15,534 bases of DNA from Microcaldota archaeon (GTDB lineage Archaea > Micrarchaeota > Micrarchaeia > Anstonellales > Bilamarchaeaceae). Shown piece by piece: positions 6,339-12,578 of the stretch (the first letter of the stretch is position 1; each line of letters opens with the position of its first letter). A model generated the notes under the pieces. That model was not told where the DNA came from, did no database searches, and was given only the letters and a program-made list of their open reading frames with translations. The translations under genes were made by a program, and so were the position numbers. The stretch is taken from contig DAOUYQ010000002.1 in NCBI GenBank assembly GCA_030666035.1, positions 1 to 15,534 on the forward strand, in the 5' to 3' direction.

Positions 6339-7955
6339 CTATTTTCTTTTGGTGCTCCTGAGCTTGAGAAGAAGCCTTGCCATTCTCAAAAGTGCAGAAT
6401 TTGCCTGTTCAATAGAATATGCAGCATCCACGAAAATGGTGCTCGTATAAGAGGAGAGCTCTTTATCTGCAAGCCTTTTCATATGGTGCTCATATGCTTT
6501 CTGGATAAGCTTGTCTGTTTGCGCCCGTTTTGCAGCGAGCGAGCGATAGGTCCGCTTATCCATATTCCAGCCCGTTTCCAGCACCTTCCCCATAATTACA
6601 TCAAATCCTTTCTTGATATCATCCAGCTCATATACTGCTTCAGGTATCAGGTGCTCTCCCCGGTCATCCAGTTTTACTGCAAGCTTTGCAAATTCTTTGC
6701 TCAAATCCCCCATCTGCTCCACCTTATTGGATAGCCTGGCAAGAAGGATTATGTCTTCAGATTGCTCTGGGGTAAGGTCCCGCTCTGATAATTCCACAAG
6801 CACATTGGAAATCTGCTCTTCCAGGTAATCGTTAAGCGTTTCCAGCTTGTTCACTTTTGCCATTCTATCTGCCTTTGCTGCCCTCACCATTCCATAGGAG
6901 AGATAGAATGAATCCTTCACCAGCCCTATCTGCCTTTTGAGTTCCTTTTCCACAGCAAGGATTGCCCTGTCTGTGTTTTTTGGAATCTCTTCTAGGTATG
7001 TTGTTTTGAACAATATTTCCCTTTCTTTCCCAGGCACAATCCGCTCCACAAGTTTTACTGCAGGCGTAACCATTAGCAGGAACAGCACTGCAGTAGTTAC
7101 ATTGAACAGGGTATGTGCATTCGCAATCATATGCCCCGTAGTTCCCCCGATTCCTTCAACGAGTCCCATAAATGGAACAAGAATCGGAAGGAAAACCAGC
7201 ACCCCGCCAATATTAAAGAGCGCATGTGCAACCGCAGTCCTTTTTGCAAACAGGTCCATTCTCCATGCCGAGAGCAGGGAGGTAGATGTAGTCCCGATAT
7301 TTGCCCCCATTATGATGGGTATTGCAGCACCTATCCCAAGAATCCCTTCTGCACCAAGCACAACAACTATTCCTGTGGTTGCAGAGCTTGACTGCAAAAT
7401 AATTGTAAGCAACGCTCCGGCAATAATCCCAAGAAGTGGATTATCCAGCTGCGAGAGCATCGCCTTGAGTGATGCATCCTCCCGGAACGGATCAACTGCT
7501 TCTGAAAGGAAATTGATGGCCAAAAACAGAAACCCAAAATAGAAAATAGTTTTTCCAATAAACTTGAACCTCCCCCCAAACACACTCGTTAGGAAACCCA
7601 AAACAAGAAATGCCGGAGCCAGGGCCGCAAAGTTGAATGCCACAAGCTGCGCCGTTACGGTTGTTCCAACATTTGCCCCCGCAATAATGCCCAGGCTCTG
7701 CACAAATGAAATGATTCCTGCATTAACCAACCCAACAGTAATTACAGTGGTTGCAGTGCTCGATTGAATTGCTGCAGTAGTGGCTGCGCCTGCAAGCGCC
7801 CCTGACCACCTGTTTTTAGTGAGCCTCTGCAGGACACTCCTCATCCGGTCACTCGCGATTTTCTGAAGCTCCCTGCTCAGGTGCTCTATTCCATAGAGAA
7901 ATAAAACAACCGCAGCCAGCAATCCTACAAAAGGCCCTATATCCATCAAGAGCAT
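6339..7955 (-). CDS. Na/Pi cotransporter family protein with PhoU-like C-terminal domain
   Basis: 538 aa from ATG at 7955 (GTG 7964 and ATG 7946 are alternatives; no strong Shine-Dalgarno decides). The N-terminal ~300 residues are hydrophobic and hold two inverted Na_Pi_cotrans repeats, each with a QSS signature: AAIQSSTATT near residues 62-71 and IILQSSSATTG near 186-196. Both repeats carry an ANxGTT motif (GANVGTT, GANIGTT). Residues ~330-525 are soluble and helical, resembling PhoU. This is the bacterial/archaeal NptA/YjbB-like architecture, expected to move phosphate with sodium. The PhoU part may regulate it. The gene is convergent with nrdG, 8 nt away, and appears monocistronic. Direction of transport (uptake or export) cannot be told from sequence. 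Confidence 0.92.
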   Translation of the reverse strand: MLLMDIGPFVGLLAAVVLFLYGIEHLSRELQKIASDRMRSVLQRLTKNRWSGALAGAATTAAIQSSTATTVITVGLVNAGIISFVQSLGIIAGANVGTTVTAQLVAFNFAALAPAFLVLGFLTSVFGGRFKFIGKTIFYFGFLFLAINFLSEAVDPFREDASLKAMLSQLDNPLLGIIAGALLTIILQSSSATTGIVVVLGAEGILGIGAAIPIIMGANIGTTSTSLLSAWRMDLFAKRTAVAHALFNIGGVLVFLPILVPFMGLVEGIGGTTGHMIANAHTLFNVTTAVLFLLMVTPAVKLVERIVPGKEREILFKTTYLEEIPKNTDRAILAVEKELKRQIGLVKDSFYLSYGMVRAAKADRMAKVNKLETLNDYLEEQISNVLVELSERDLTPEQSEDIILLARLSNKVEQMGDLSKEFAKLAVKLDDRGEHLIPEAVYELDDIKKGFDVIMGKVLETGWNMDKRTYRSLAAKRAQTDKLIQKAYEHHMKRLADKELSSYTSTIFVDAAYSIEQANSALLRMARLLLKLRSTKRK

Positions 7956-8000
7956 ATTCCCCACTATTCTTTTATTCCTTATCCATGCGGTTTTTTCTTG

Positions 8001-8159
8001 ATTAGGAATTTGCTAATCTGAGAAACCTTTGGTTTCTTCTGTTGTGCAACACCCAACATTCCTAAAGTTGATTGAACTTCTATTCGAAGTTCTGTGTGGC
8101 ATCCTGCCACATCTCTCCAGCGAAGCTAGAGATCAAAGCGGACAAAATATCTTTTGTCC
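8001..8159. repeat. Array of seven short hairpins
   Basis: Between the transporter and the lipoprotein lie consecutive palindromes: ATTAG/CTAAT (8001-8017), AGAAACC-TTT-GGTTTCT (8021-8037), TGTTG/CAACA (8039-8050), GAACTTC-TATTC-GAAGTTC (8074-8092), TGTGGCA-TCC-TGCCACA (8095-8111), TCTCT..AGC-GAA-GCT-AGAGA (8112-8132) and GGACAAAA-TATC-TTTTGTCC (8140-8159). Most stems are 7-8 bp with 3-5 nt loops. Several recur elsewhere in the window (10119-10167 and 15503-15530), so this is a repeat family rather than one terminator. No ORF fits here. Function unknown. Confidence 0.75.
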
Positions 8160-8175
8160 CGAACAAAATCTTCTT

Positions 8176-8212
8176 ATTTAAATTATTTTCCTTCTTTATC
8201 CATTTGGTGATG
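8176..8212 (+). promoter_or_regulatory. TATA-like box and Shine-Dalgarno of the lipoprotein gene
   Basis: TTTAAATTA at 8176-8184 is a plausible TATA element. GGTGAT at 8206-8211 is a strong Shine-Dalgarno match with 6 nt before the ATG at 8218, so this mRNA would have a short leader. Confidence 0.45.
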
Positions 8213-8217
8213 AATAC

Positions 8218-8565
8218 ATGAAAATGTTTATGCTACTTTTTCTGGGCGTTGGGCTGCTGTTCTGGCCCGGCTGCACATCTGAGGAAACCCTGGAAATTGA
8301 AATCAATAGTTTTGATGAATGCGCAAATGCAGGATACCCCATAATGGAATCCTACCCAGCGCAGTGCCGGGTCCCAGGCGGAAAAACATTCACCCAGGTC
8401 CTTTCTGAATCCGAGTGCTCAGCATGTGATGTGGATTTCTGCCTTGCAAGCTGCGTAGTTTGCCCTCCGTGCAAAGAATGCAGCTCAATTGGCTGCCACA
8501 GCGAGGAATTCTGCGCTGAATTAGGATTTGACAAGGATTGGTACGAATCCGTGAAACCACAATAA
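8218..8565 (+). CDS. Cys-rich small lipoprotein
   Basis: 115 aa. An N-terminal hydrophobic signal (MLLFLGVGLLFWPGC) ends in a lipobox-like PGC with C19, so the mature protein is probably lipid-anchored on the outer face of the membrane. Residues ~32-58 contain FDECANAGYPIMESYPAQC, a pattern I know from many small secreted proteins of unknown function in bacteria and archaea. The C-terminal part has ten cysteines within about 35 residues, including CSAC, CVVCPPC and KECSSIGC. This suggests disulfides or metal binding; in an extracytoplasmic protein I favour disulfides or redox/metal capture, but this is inference. GGTGAT 6 nt before the ATG supports the start. It stands alone between two hairpin-rich gaps. 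Confidence 0.8.
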   Translation: MKMFMLLFLGVGLLFWPGCTSEETLEIEINSFDECANAGYPIMESYPAQCRVPGGKTFTQVLSESECSACDVDFCLASCVVCPPCKECSSIGCHSEEFCAELGFDKDWYESVKPQ

Positions 8566-8917
8566 TGCGGGCATACCAGTCCTTTTTATCTTTTCCTCCA
8601 CCCTAACAATTACGTAGATGATGATAACGGTGATCACCGAGCTAGGCCCTAAGCTAAGCTACCGCATATGAGTCAATCATTTGCAGTACAGGAGTTAACT
8701 CTCCGGCCACGGCCAACGCGATGAAGAGTGACGTGCGGTCTGATACACATAATGTTTCCGGATTTTCGGTTTCCAGTTTCGTCGTTCGGAGAAACCTCCG
8801 TTTCTTCTCTTCACCCGAGGTGAAGATGCCTGTTATGGGTTTTGGGGGGCAGGAATGGGTCCCTAAATTATACAAAATCGTATTATAATGTTTCGTATAA
8901 TTTATTTTATACAAAAA
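8566..8917. other. Non-coding gap with palindromes upstream of ATPase gene
   Basis: No convincing gene. A T-rich stretch at 8581-8596 may terminate the lipoprotein mRNA. Palindromes: CGGTGATCACCG (8628-8639, perfect 12 bp), GAGTTAACTC (8692-8701), CGGAG-AAAC-CTCCG (8787-8800) and TCTTCACC-CGA-GGTGAAGA (8808-8826). Positions 8727-8753 match 10363-10389 in 23 of 27 bases. An AT-rich inverted repeat, AAATTATAC (8865-8873) with GTATAATTT (8895-8903), lies just before the ATPase promoter. The small minus-strand open frame across 8654-8914 has no family resemblance and is not called. Confidence 0.6.
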
Positions 8918-8943
8918 TTTATAATACTTTCCTGTAATATTAC
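8918..8943 (+). promoter_or_regulatory. Promoter and operator-like palindrome of the first ATPase gene
   Basis: TTTATAATA at 8918-8926 is centred 25 nt before the ATG at 8947, with no Shine-Dalgarno, so the mRNA is probably leaderless. A perfect palindrome GTAATATTAC (8934-8943) lies between TATA box and start, where a bound protein would block initiation. The ATPase itself ends in a winged-helix-like region, so self-repression is possible but unproven. Confidence 0.5.
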
Positions 8944-8946
8944 ATC

Positions 8947-10098
8947 ATGAAAAAAGCAGAATTCCTACTTACGCCTGTGGTTGGAAAGTATTTCGTAGGG
9001 CGCGAAGACGTGGTAAAAGAGCTTGGCAAAGAGCTTGGCAACCCGAAATCCAGAATAGGTTTTTGTCTGTATGGGAGAAGGAGGGTTGGAAAAACTTCTG
9101 TGCTTATGGAGGTAAAAGACCATCTTGCAAATAAAAGGAATGTTGTTGTGGTCTACCTCTCATTATACGATCTAGCTGACTTTTCAATAGAAACACTCGG
9201 AGAAGAGATAATAAACGCAGTTATAGACGCTTATCAGGAGAAAAACCTTTTGCCTTTCACCATAAAGATAAGGAAACTGCTGGAAGCGCCCATAGAAGTT
9301 GTAACTGAGCTCCTCTCAAATACCAAAATCGAAGCATCAGTGCTTGAACACATAAAAATTCTTTTGGAGTACAAGCAAGGCAGGAGAAATTACACAAATT
9401 ATATCCGAGACGTATTCAATACTGGAGAAGTTCTCGGGAAAGCAACCTCGACTAAATGCGTTATCATTCTGGATGAATTTCCAGAGATGACAAAAGTTGA
9501 GAATGGCATGCAGCTTGTTAAGATTTTGAGAACACAATATGAAAAGCAGGAAAAAACTGCACTTGTAATTTCAGGCTCTATAAAGAAAACCCTGGAAACG
9601 GTGGCCTTGTCTGAAGCCTCGCCTTTTTACAAACAGCTTGTCCCCAAGCACATAATGCCGTTTAGCAGGGAAGAAGTTGAGAAATTCCTCAGTTTATACC
9701 TGGGAAAAACCAAAACTGATGAAGTTGAAAAGCTTTATCAGCTTACTGGAGGCTTGCCGTTTTACCTGCAATTCATTGGTCGCTCCACAGGCTATGCAGG
9801 AAGCATAGACAAGGCGATAAATCAATTCCTTGAGCAGGAAGGAGACTTGTTTTTCAAAGAAGAAATAGAAAAGCTTTCTGAAAAAGAAAAAATAATCGTA
9901 ATCGGATTATTCCAGGGAAAGAAAACTCTCACTGAACTTGCCAATGATATAAATGAAGCCCCGACAACAGTAGGCAGGTACCTGCCTGAATTAATCGGCA
10001 AAGAAATTGTTGTGAAGGAATCAAGGGGGAAGTATGAACTTTTAGATAAAATGTTTGGATTGTGGCTCAAGAGAACTTATTTACATGATGTAAAATAA
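8947..10098 (+). CDS. Archaeal ATPase (ATPase_2/STAND-like) with C-terminal winged helix
   Basis: 383 aa. A typical family opening, YFVGREDVVKEL, precedes the Walker A motif GRRRVGKTS (residues 43-51). Walker B is CVIILDEFPEM with D176-E177, and LVISGS is the sensor-like strand. GGLPFYLQFIG belongs to the helical lid. Residues ~310-375 look like a winged helix (KTLTELANDINEAPTTVGRYLPEL). Unlike the second ATPase in this window it has no DUF234 nuclease-like tail. The family is often expanded and mobile in archaeal genomes and its cellular role is mostly unknown; NTP-driven switching is expected from the STAND-type fold. The gene is AT-richer than its neighbours and sits alone between two palindrome-rich gaps, which suggests acquisition. 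Confidence 0.9.
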   Translation: MKKAEFLLTPVVGKYFVGREDVVKELGKELGNPKSRIGFCLYGRRRVGKTSVLMEVKDHLANKRNVVVVYLSLYDLADFSIETLGEEIINAVIDAYQEKNLLPFTIKIRKLLEAPIEVVTELLSNTKIEASVLEHIKILLEYKQGRRNYTNYIRDVFNTGEVLGKATSTKCVIILDEFPEMTKVENGMQLVKILRTQYEKQEKTALVISGSIKKTLETVALSEASPFYKQLVPKHIMPFSREEVEKFLSLYLGKTKTDEVEKLYQLTGGLPFYLQFIGRSTGYAGSIDKAINQFLEQEGDLFFKEEIEKLSEKEKIIVIGLFQGKKTLTELANDINEAPTTVGRYLPELIGKEIVVKESRGKYELLDKMFGLWLKRTYLHDVK

Positions 10099-10118
10099 TC
10101 GAGGTGTCAAAATGAGTG

Positions 10119-10167
10119 GGACAAATTTTACCTAATTTGTCCGCTTTGAACTTCCGCAGAAGTTCAA
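10119..10167. repeat. Hairpin pair shared with the 8001-8159 array
   Basis: GGACAAATT (10119-10127) pairs with AATTTGTCC (10134-10142) over a 6-nt loop, and TTGAACTTC (10146-10154) with GAAGTTCAA (10159-10167) over CGCA. On the minus strand the order and linkers (GATTGAACTTC, then AAAGCGGACAAA) match 8072-8146, except that 42 bp of that array is missing here. Confidence 0.75.
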
Positions 10168-10217
10168 TCAATCAAAAAACAACAAATTGAAAGCAGGAAA
10201 AAAGGCACCTCAACGCT

Positions 10218-10389
10218 AGAAAACTGCGTTTTCTGCACCAATCATCCATAGGATGATCCGGAATCCAGAATTGCAGACGCCAAAACTCTGCCAGTTCGGA
10301 GTGCGGTTGCCGCTAGGCGAGCACTCCAAACTGTCAAGCCAAAACACGCAACCTGCGCGAGCAGTGGCGTGCGGCCTGATAGACTTAAT
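10218..10389. other. Hairpin cluster, possible structured RNA
   Basis: Four stems follow in order: AGAAAAC-TGC-GTTTTCT (10218-10234), ATCATCC-ATA-GGATGAT (10241-10257), a long stem 10292-10333 (CAGTT and GGAGTGC pairing with GCACTCC and AACTG, one mismatch, with inner GCC-GCTA-GGC), and CACGC/GCGTG enclosing CTGC-GCGA-GCAG (10345-10371), whose GCGA loop is a GNRA tetraloop on the plus strand. The last stem ends in the sequence also found at 8727-8753. No known RNA family was recognised. Confidence 0.4.
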
Positions 10390-10614
10390 ACATTTGGTTG
10401 AAAAGAAAGACGAGGAGCCATTTGTGCACTTTGTTTTTAAGCAGTTTCTTAAACCCATCCAATTGAACTCAAAGCAGATTTTGTCCTTGTTTATAAACAT
10501 TTCCAGTATAATCGCAACCCCCTACATTTGTGCCAAGAAGAGCAAAGAAATACAATATCCACTGCCAGAATAGTTATCAACCGATGAAACAAATGAAAAA
10601 TTTGCAGTTCCATC

Positions 10615-11325
10615 TTATATCAGAAGCATAAACAAAAGCCCCAACCCAAAGATGATTATGCTCGCAATCTTATCCCAGCCTTCGGATTTATGCATTTCAG
10701 GAATCAGGTCCGAAGCTGCAATGTATATGAAGTTTCCTGCAGCAAATGGCACAAGAAGCGGCAGAATGCCTTCTGTGACTCCGGAAAGGTAGTATCCCAC
10801 CAGAGCCCCCAGGATTACGGTTGATTGCGCCCCAAAACTGCAAAGAATTGCCCTATTCCGCTCAAAACCCCCCTTTATGAGAACTCCAAAGATGCCCAAT
10901 TGCTGAGGTACCTCGTGTGCCAGTATTGCTATAGTCGTAGCGATTCCCAATGGGATACTCACAATGAAACTGGCAGCAAGAATAATTCCACCAAGGAAAT
11001 TATGTATTCCGTCTCCCACTATCATCATATACGAAAATGGATGTATTTTGCATTCCTTGCACCTGTGCCAGTGGAAGAATGATTCCACTATCATAAAGAG
11101 AACAAACCCTGCGAGGGCAAGGGCCATTGCTGTCCAGGCATCAATTTCTTCCATTGATTTCGGGAGAAGGTGGAAAAATGCCCCCCCAAGAAGGCTTCCC
11201 GCAGCAAATGCTACGAGAACGTGGATGATGCTATCCAGGTTCTTTTTGCTGAACCAAAGCGAGAACACGCCTACAAAGCCCAGAAGCGCATCAACTATCG
11301 CCGCTCCCAGTATCCATAAAAGCAT
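10615..11325 (-). CDS. ZIP family divalent metal transporter
   Basis: 236 aa, about eight membrane helices. The family signature helices are present: GDGIHNFLGG (D105, H108, N109) in helix 4 and AHEVPQQLG (H137, E138, P140) in helix 5, the metal-binding centre of ZIP proteins. Between helices 3 and 4 is a short His/Cys-containing loop (HWHRCKECKIHP, residues 85-96), the usual place for a metal-binding loop. ZIP proteins import zinc, iron or manganese into the cytoplasm; the exact metal cannot be assigned. The ATG at 11325 is 27 nt from the centre of the shared TATA element, so the mRNA is probably leaderless. Divergent from the antiporter gene. Confidence 0.92.
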   Translation of the reverse strand: MLLWILGAAIVDALLGFVGVFSLWFSKKNLDSIIHVLVAFAAGSLLGGAFFHLLPKSMEEIDAWTAMALALAGFVLFMIVESFFHWHRCKECKIHPFSYMMIVGDGIHNFLGGIILAASFIVSIPLGIATTIAILAHEVPQQLGIFGVLIKGGFERNRAILCSFGAQSTVILGALVGYYLSGVTEGILPLLVPFAAGNFIYIAASDLIPEMHKSEGWDKIASIIIFGLGLLFMLLI

Positions 11326-11348
11326 GTTCAGGATTTGGCATAAGTATC

Positions 11349-11356
11349 TTTATAAA
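11349..11356. promoter_or_regulatory. Single palindromic TATA box serving two divergent genes
   Basis: TTTATAAA is a perfect palindrome. Its centre (11352.5) is about 27 nt from the ZIP ATG at 11325 on one side and about 26 nt from the antiporter ATG at 11378 on the other. Only 52 nt separate the two start codons, and neither gene has a Shine-Dalgarno sequence, so both appear to be leaderless mRNAs from the same core element. Confidence 0.6.
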
Positions 11357-11377
11357 TAAAACCCAAGATTGTTGAAC

Positions 11378-12547
11378 ATGGCAGAGCTGCTCTCATTCCT
11401 CATATTGATTTCTGCAGGGCTTTTCCTCTCAGAACTCTTTAAGCAGTTCCACCTTCCTTATGTGGTAGGGTTGATTCTTGCCGGAATAGTCATTGGCCCA
11501 TTTGGGCTCGATATCCTCATAGTGGACCCAACAATAGATTTTCTGGGCACAATCGGCCTTGTTTTTCTTATGTTCATGGCAGGGCTTGAAATCAAGTTCT
11601 CAAGTTTCAGGAAAATGATTGGGAGCGCATCGAAATTCTCAGCAATAAATGGCATCTTTCCATTCGCAGCAGGATTCTTCATTGCATCATATTTTGGATA
11701 TGATTTTGTAGGCTCCTTTCTCCTTGGAATAATTTTTGTTTCTTCCTCAATTGCAGTTATTATACCTGTAATGGAATCCCAGGGGCTGATGAAGCTAAGG
11801 GTTGGCAAGCTCATTGTTTCCGGTGCAATACTAGAGGATATTTTTAGCTTGCTTTTATTCTCAGTTTTTCTCCAGGTGCTAACTCCGACAACCGAAATTC
11901 CCCTCTATCTCTTCTATATAATCGTTTTCATTTCCCTCTATGCACTTCGCCTGCTTATCCCAAAGGCAAGGGAATACTTCCGCACTATCCATGGCAACAA
12001 GAGTGCTTTTGAAGAGGAAGTAAGGTTCATCCTTGTAGTGCTAATTGGGACAGTTGTTTTCTTTGACCTGCTTGGAATGCACGCAATAATCGCAGGTTTC
12101 TTTGCCGGCCTTGTCCTCTCAGACTCCATTAAAAACAAAATTCTTCTTAAGAAAATCCATGCTTTGAGTTATGGCCTTTTCATCCCGATATTTTTCATAA
12201 TAATCGGTTCGCAAATGGATGTGGGGGTCCTATTTAGTGGAGGCACAGCACTTGCACTTATTGCAGCAGTAGTCTGTGTTTCCGTGCTTTCTAAATTCAT
12301 TAGCGGATGGGTTGCTGGAAAACTGAACGGCTTCACTTCAAGGGAAAGCATTCTTGCCGGAGTTGCAACAATTCCCCAGTTGAGCACAACGCTTGCAGTT
12401 GCATTTGTGGGGCTTGAAATGGGTGTAATAGATGAAAACCTGATTACCGCGATGATTGTACTAAGCATTGCTACAACGTTCTTTGGCCCTATACTTGTAA
12501 AACTATTGGCTAGGCGATGCACTGAAGAAAGCTCCACCGCACATTAA
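11378..12547 (+). CDS. Cation:proton antiporter, CPA2/Kef type membrane domain
   Basis: 389 aa from ATG at 11378; a TTG at 11369 in frame is ignored because the ATG matches the TATA spacing. About 12 hydrophobic helices fill the protein, as in Na_H_Exchanger family members. Characteristic stretches are LPYVVGLILAGIVIGPFGLD near residues 26-45, LVFLMFMAGLEIKF at 61-74 and SGAILEDIFSLLLFS at 148-162, where E153-D154 fall at the ion-binding pair (DD in electrogenic and QD in many Kef members). GMHAIIAGFFAGLVLSD is the matching half-site helix. There is no C-terminal TrkA-N domain, so it is the short form. It likely exchanges Na+ or K+ for H+ and helps pH or ion balance. The RuBisCO promoter starts right after its stop. 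Confidence 0.9.
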   Translation: MAELLSFLILISAGLFLSELFKQFHLPYVVGLILAGIVIGPFGLDILIVDPTIDFLGTIGLVFLMFMAGLEIKFSSFRKMIGSASKFSAINGIFPFAAGFFIASYFGYDFVGSFLLGIIFVSSSIAVIIPVMESQGLMKLRVGKLIVSGAILEDIFSLLLFSVFLQVLTPTTEIPLYLFYIIVFISLYALRLLIPKAREYFRTIHGNKSAFEEEVRFILVVLIGTVVFFDLLGMHAIIAGFFAGLVLSDSIKNKILLKKIHALSYGLFIPIFFIIIGSQMDVGVLFSGGTALALIAAVVCVSVLSKFISGWVAGKLNGFTSRESILAGVATIPQLSTTLAVAFVGLEMGVIDENLITAMIVLSIATTFFGPILVKLLARRCTEESSTAH

Positions 12548-12556
12548 TTTTATATA
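12548..12556 (+). promoter_or_regulatory. TATA box of the RuBisCO gene (leaderless)
   Basis: TTTTATATA begins on the base after the antiporter stop codon and is centred 27 nt before the RuBisCO ATG at 12579. No Shine-Dalgarno sequence is present; the intervening DNA is T-rich. RuBisCO therefore has its own leaderless transcript despite the short gap. Confidence 0.65.
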
Positions 12557-12578
12557 GCTTGCCTGTTTTGTTTTTCTT

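Larger units (their letters stand above)
10099..10614. other. Non-coding gap with several hairpins
   Basis: No gene is supported. The left part (10119-10167) repeats hairpin modules of the 8001-8159 array; the middle (10218-10389) holds four more hairpins, listed separately. Open frames on both strands (10253-10573 plus, 10216-10500 minus) cross these palindromes, show no domain and have no promoter or ribosome site that stands out. From about 10392 to 10614 I see only AT-rich DNA without a clear signal; a decayed gene cannot be ruled out. Confidence 0.55.

Noticed and set aside
6700..7585. Plus-strand open frames inside the phosphate transporter
   Set aside because: They are shadows of the 538-aa minus-strand gene, which has clear paired QSS motifs.
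8001..8159. CRISPR array
   Set aside because: The palindromes differ from one another in sequence and are not separated by constant-length spacers.
8618..8744. Possible C/D-box sRNA (ATGATGA at 8618-8624, CTGA near 8740)
   Set aside because: The boxes are over 110 nt apart with no convincing D' and C' pair, far longer than archaeal C/D sRNAs.
8654..8914. 86-codon minus-strand open frame
   Set aside because: It crosses several palindromes and the ATPase promoter, has no domain, and starts in AT-rich promoter DNA.
10292..10371. tRNA gene
   Set aside because: The stems do not form a cloverleaf and there is no GGTTCRA-type T loop on either strand.
10216..10573. Open frames on both strands (94 and 106 codons)
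   Set aside because: Both run through hairpin stems, have no family resemblance and no start signals; the similarity to 8727-8753 is at the DNA level and crosses frames, so an RNA or repeat is a better explanation.
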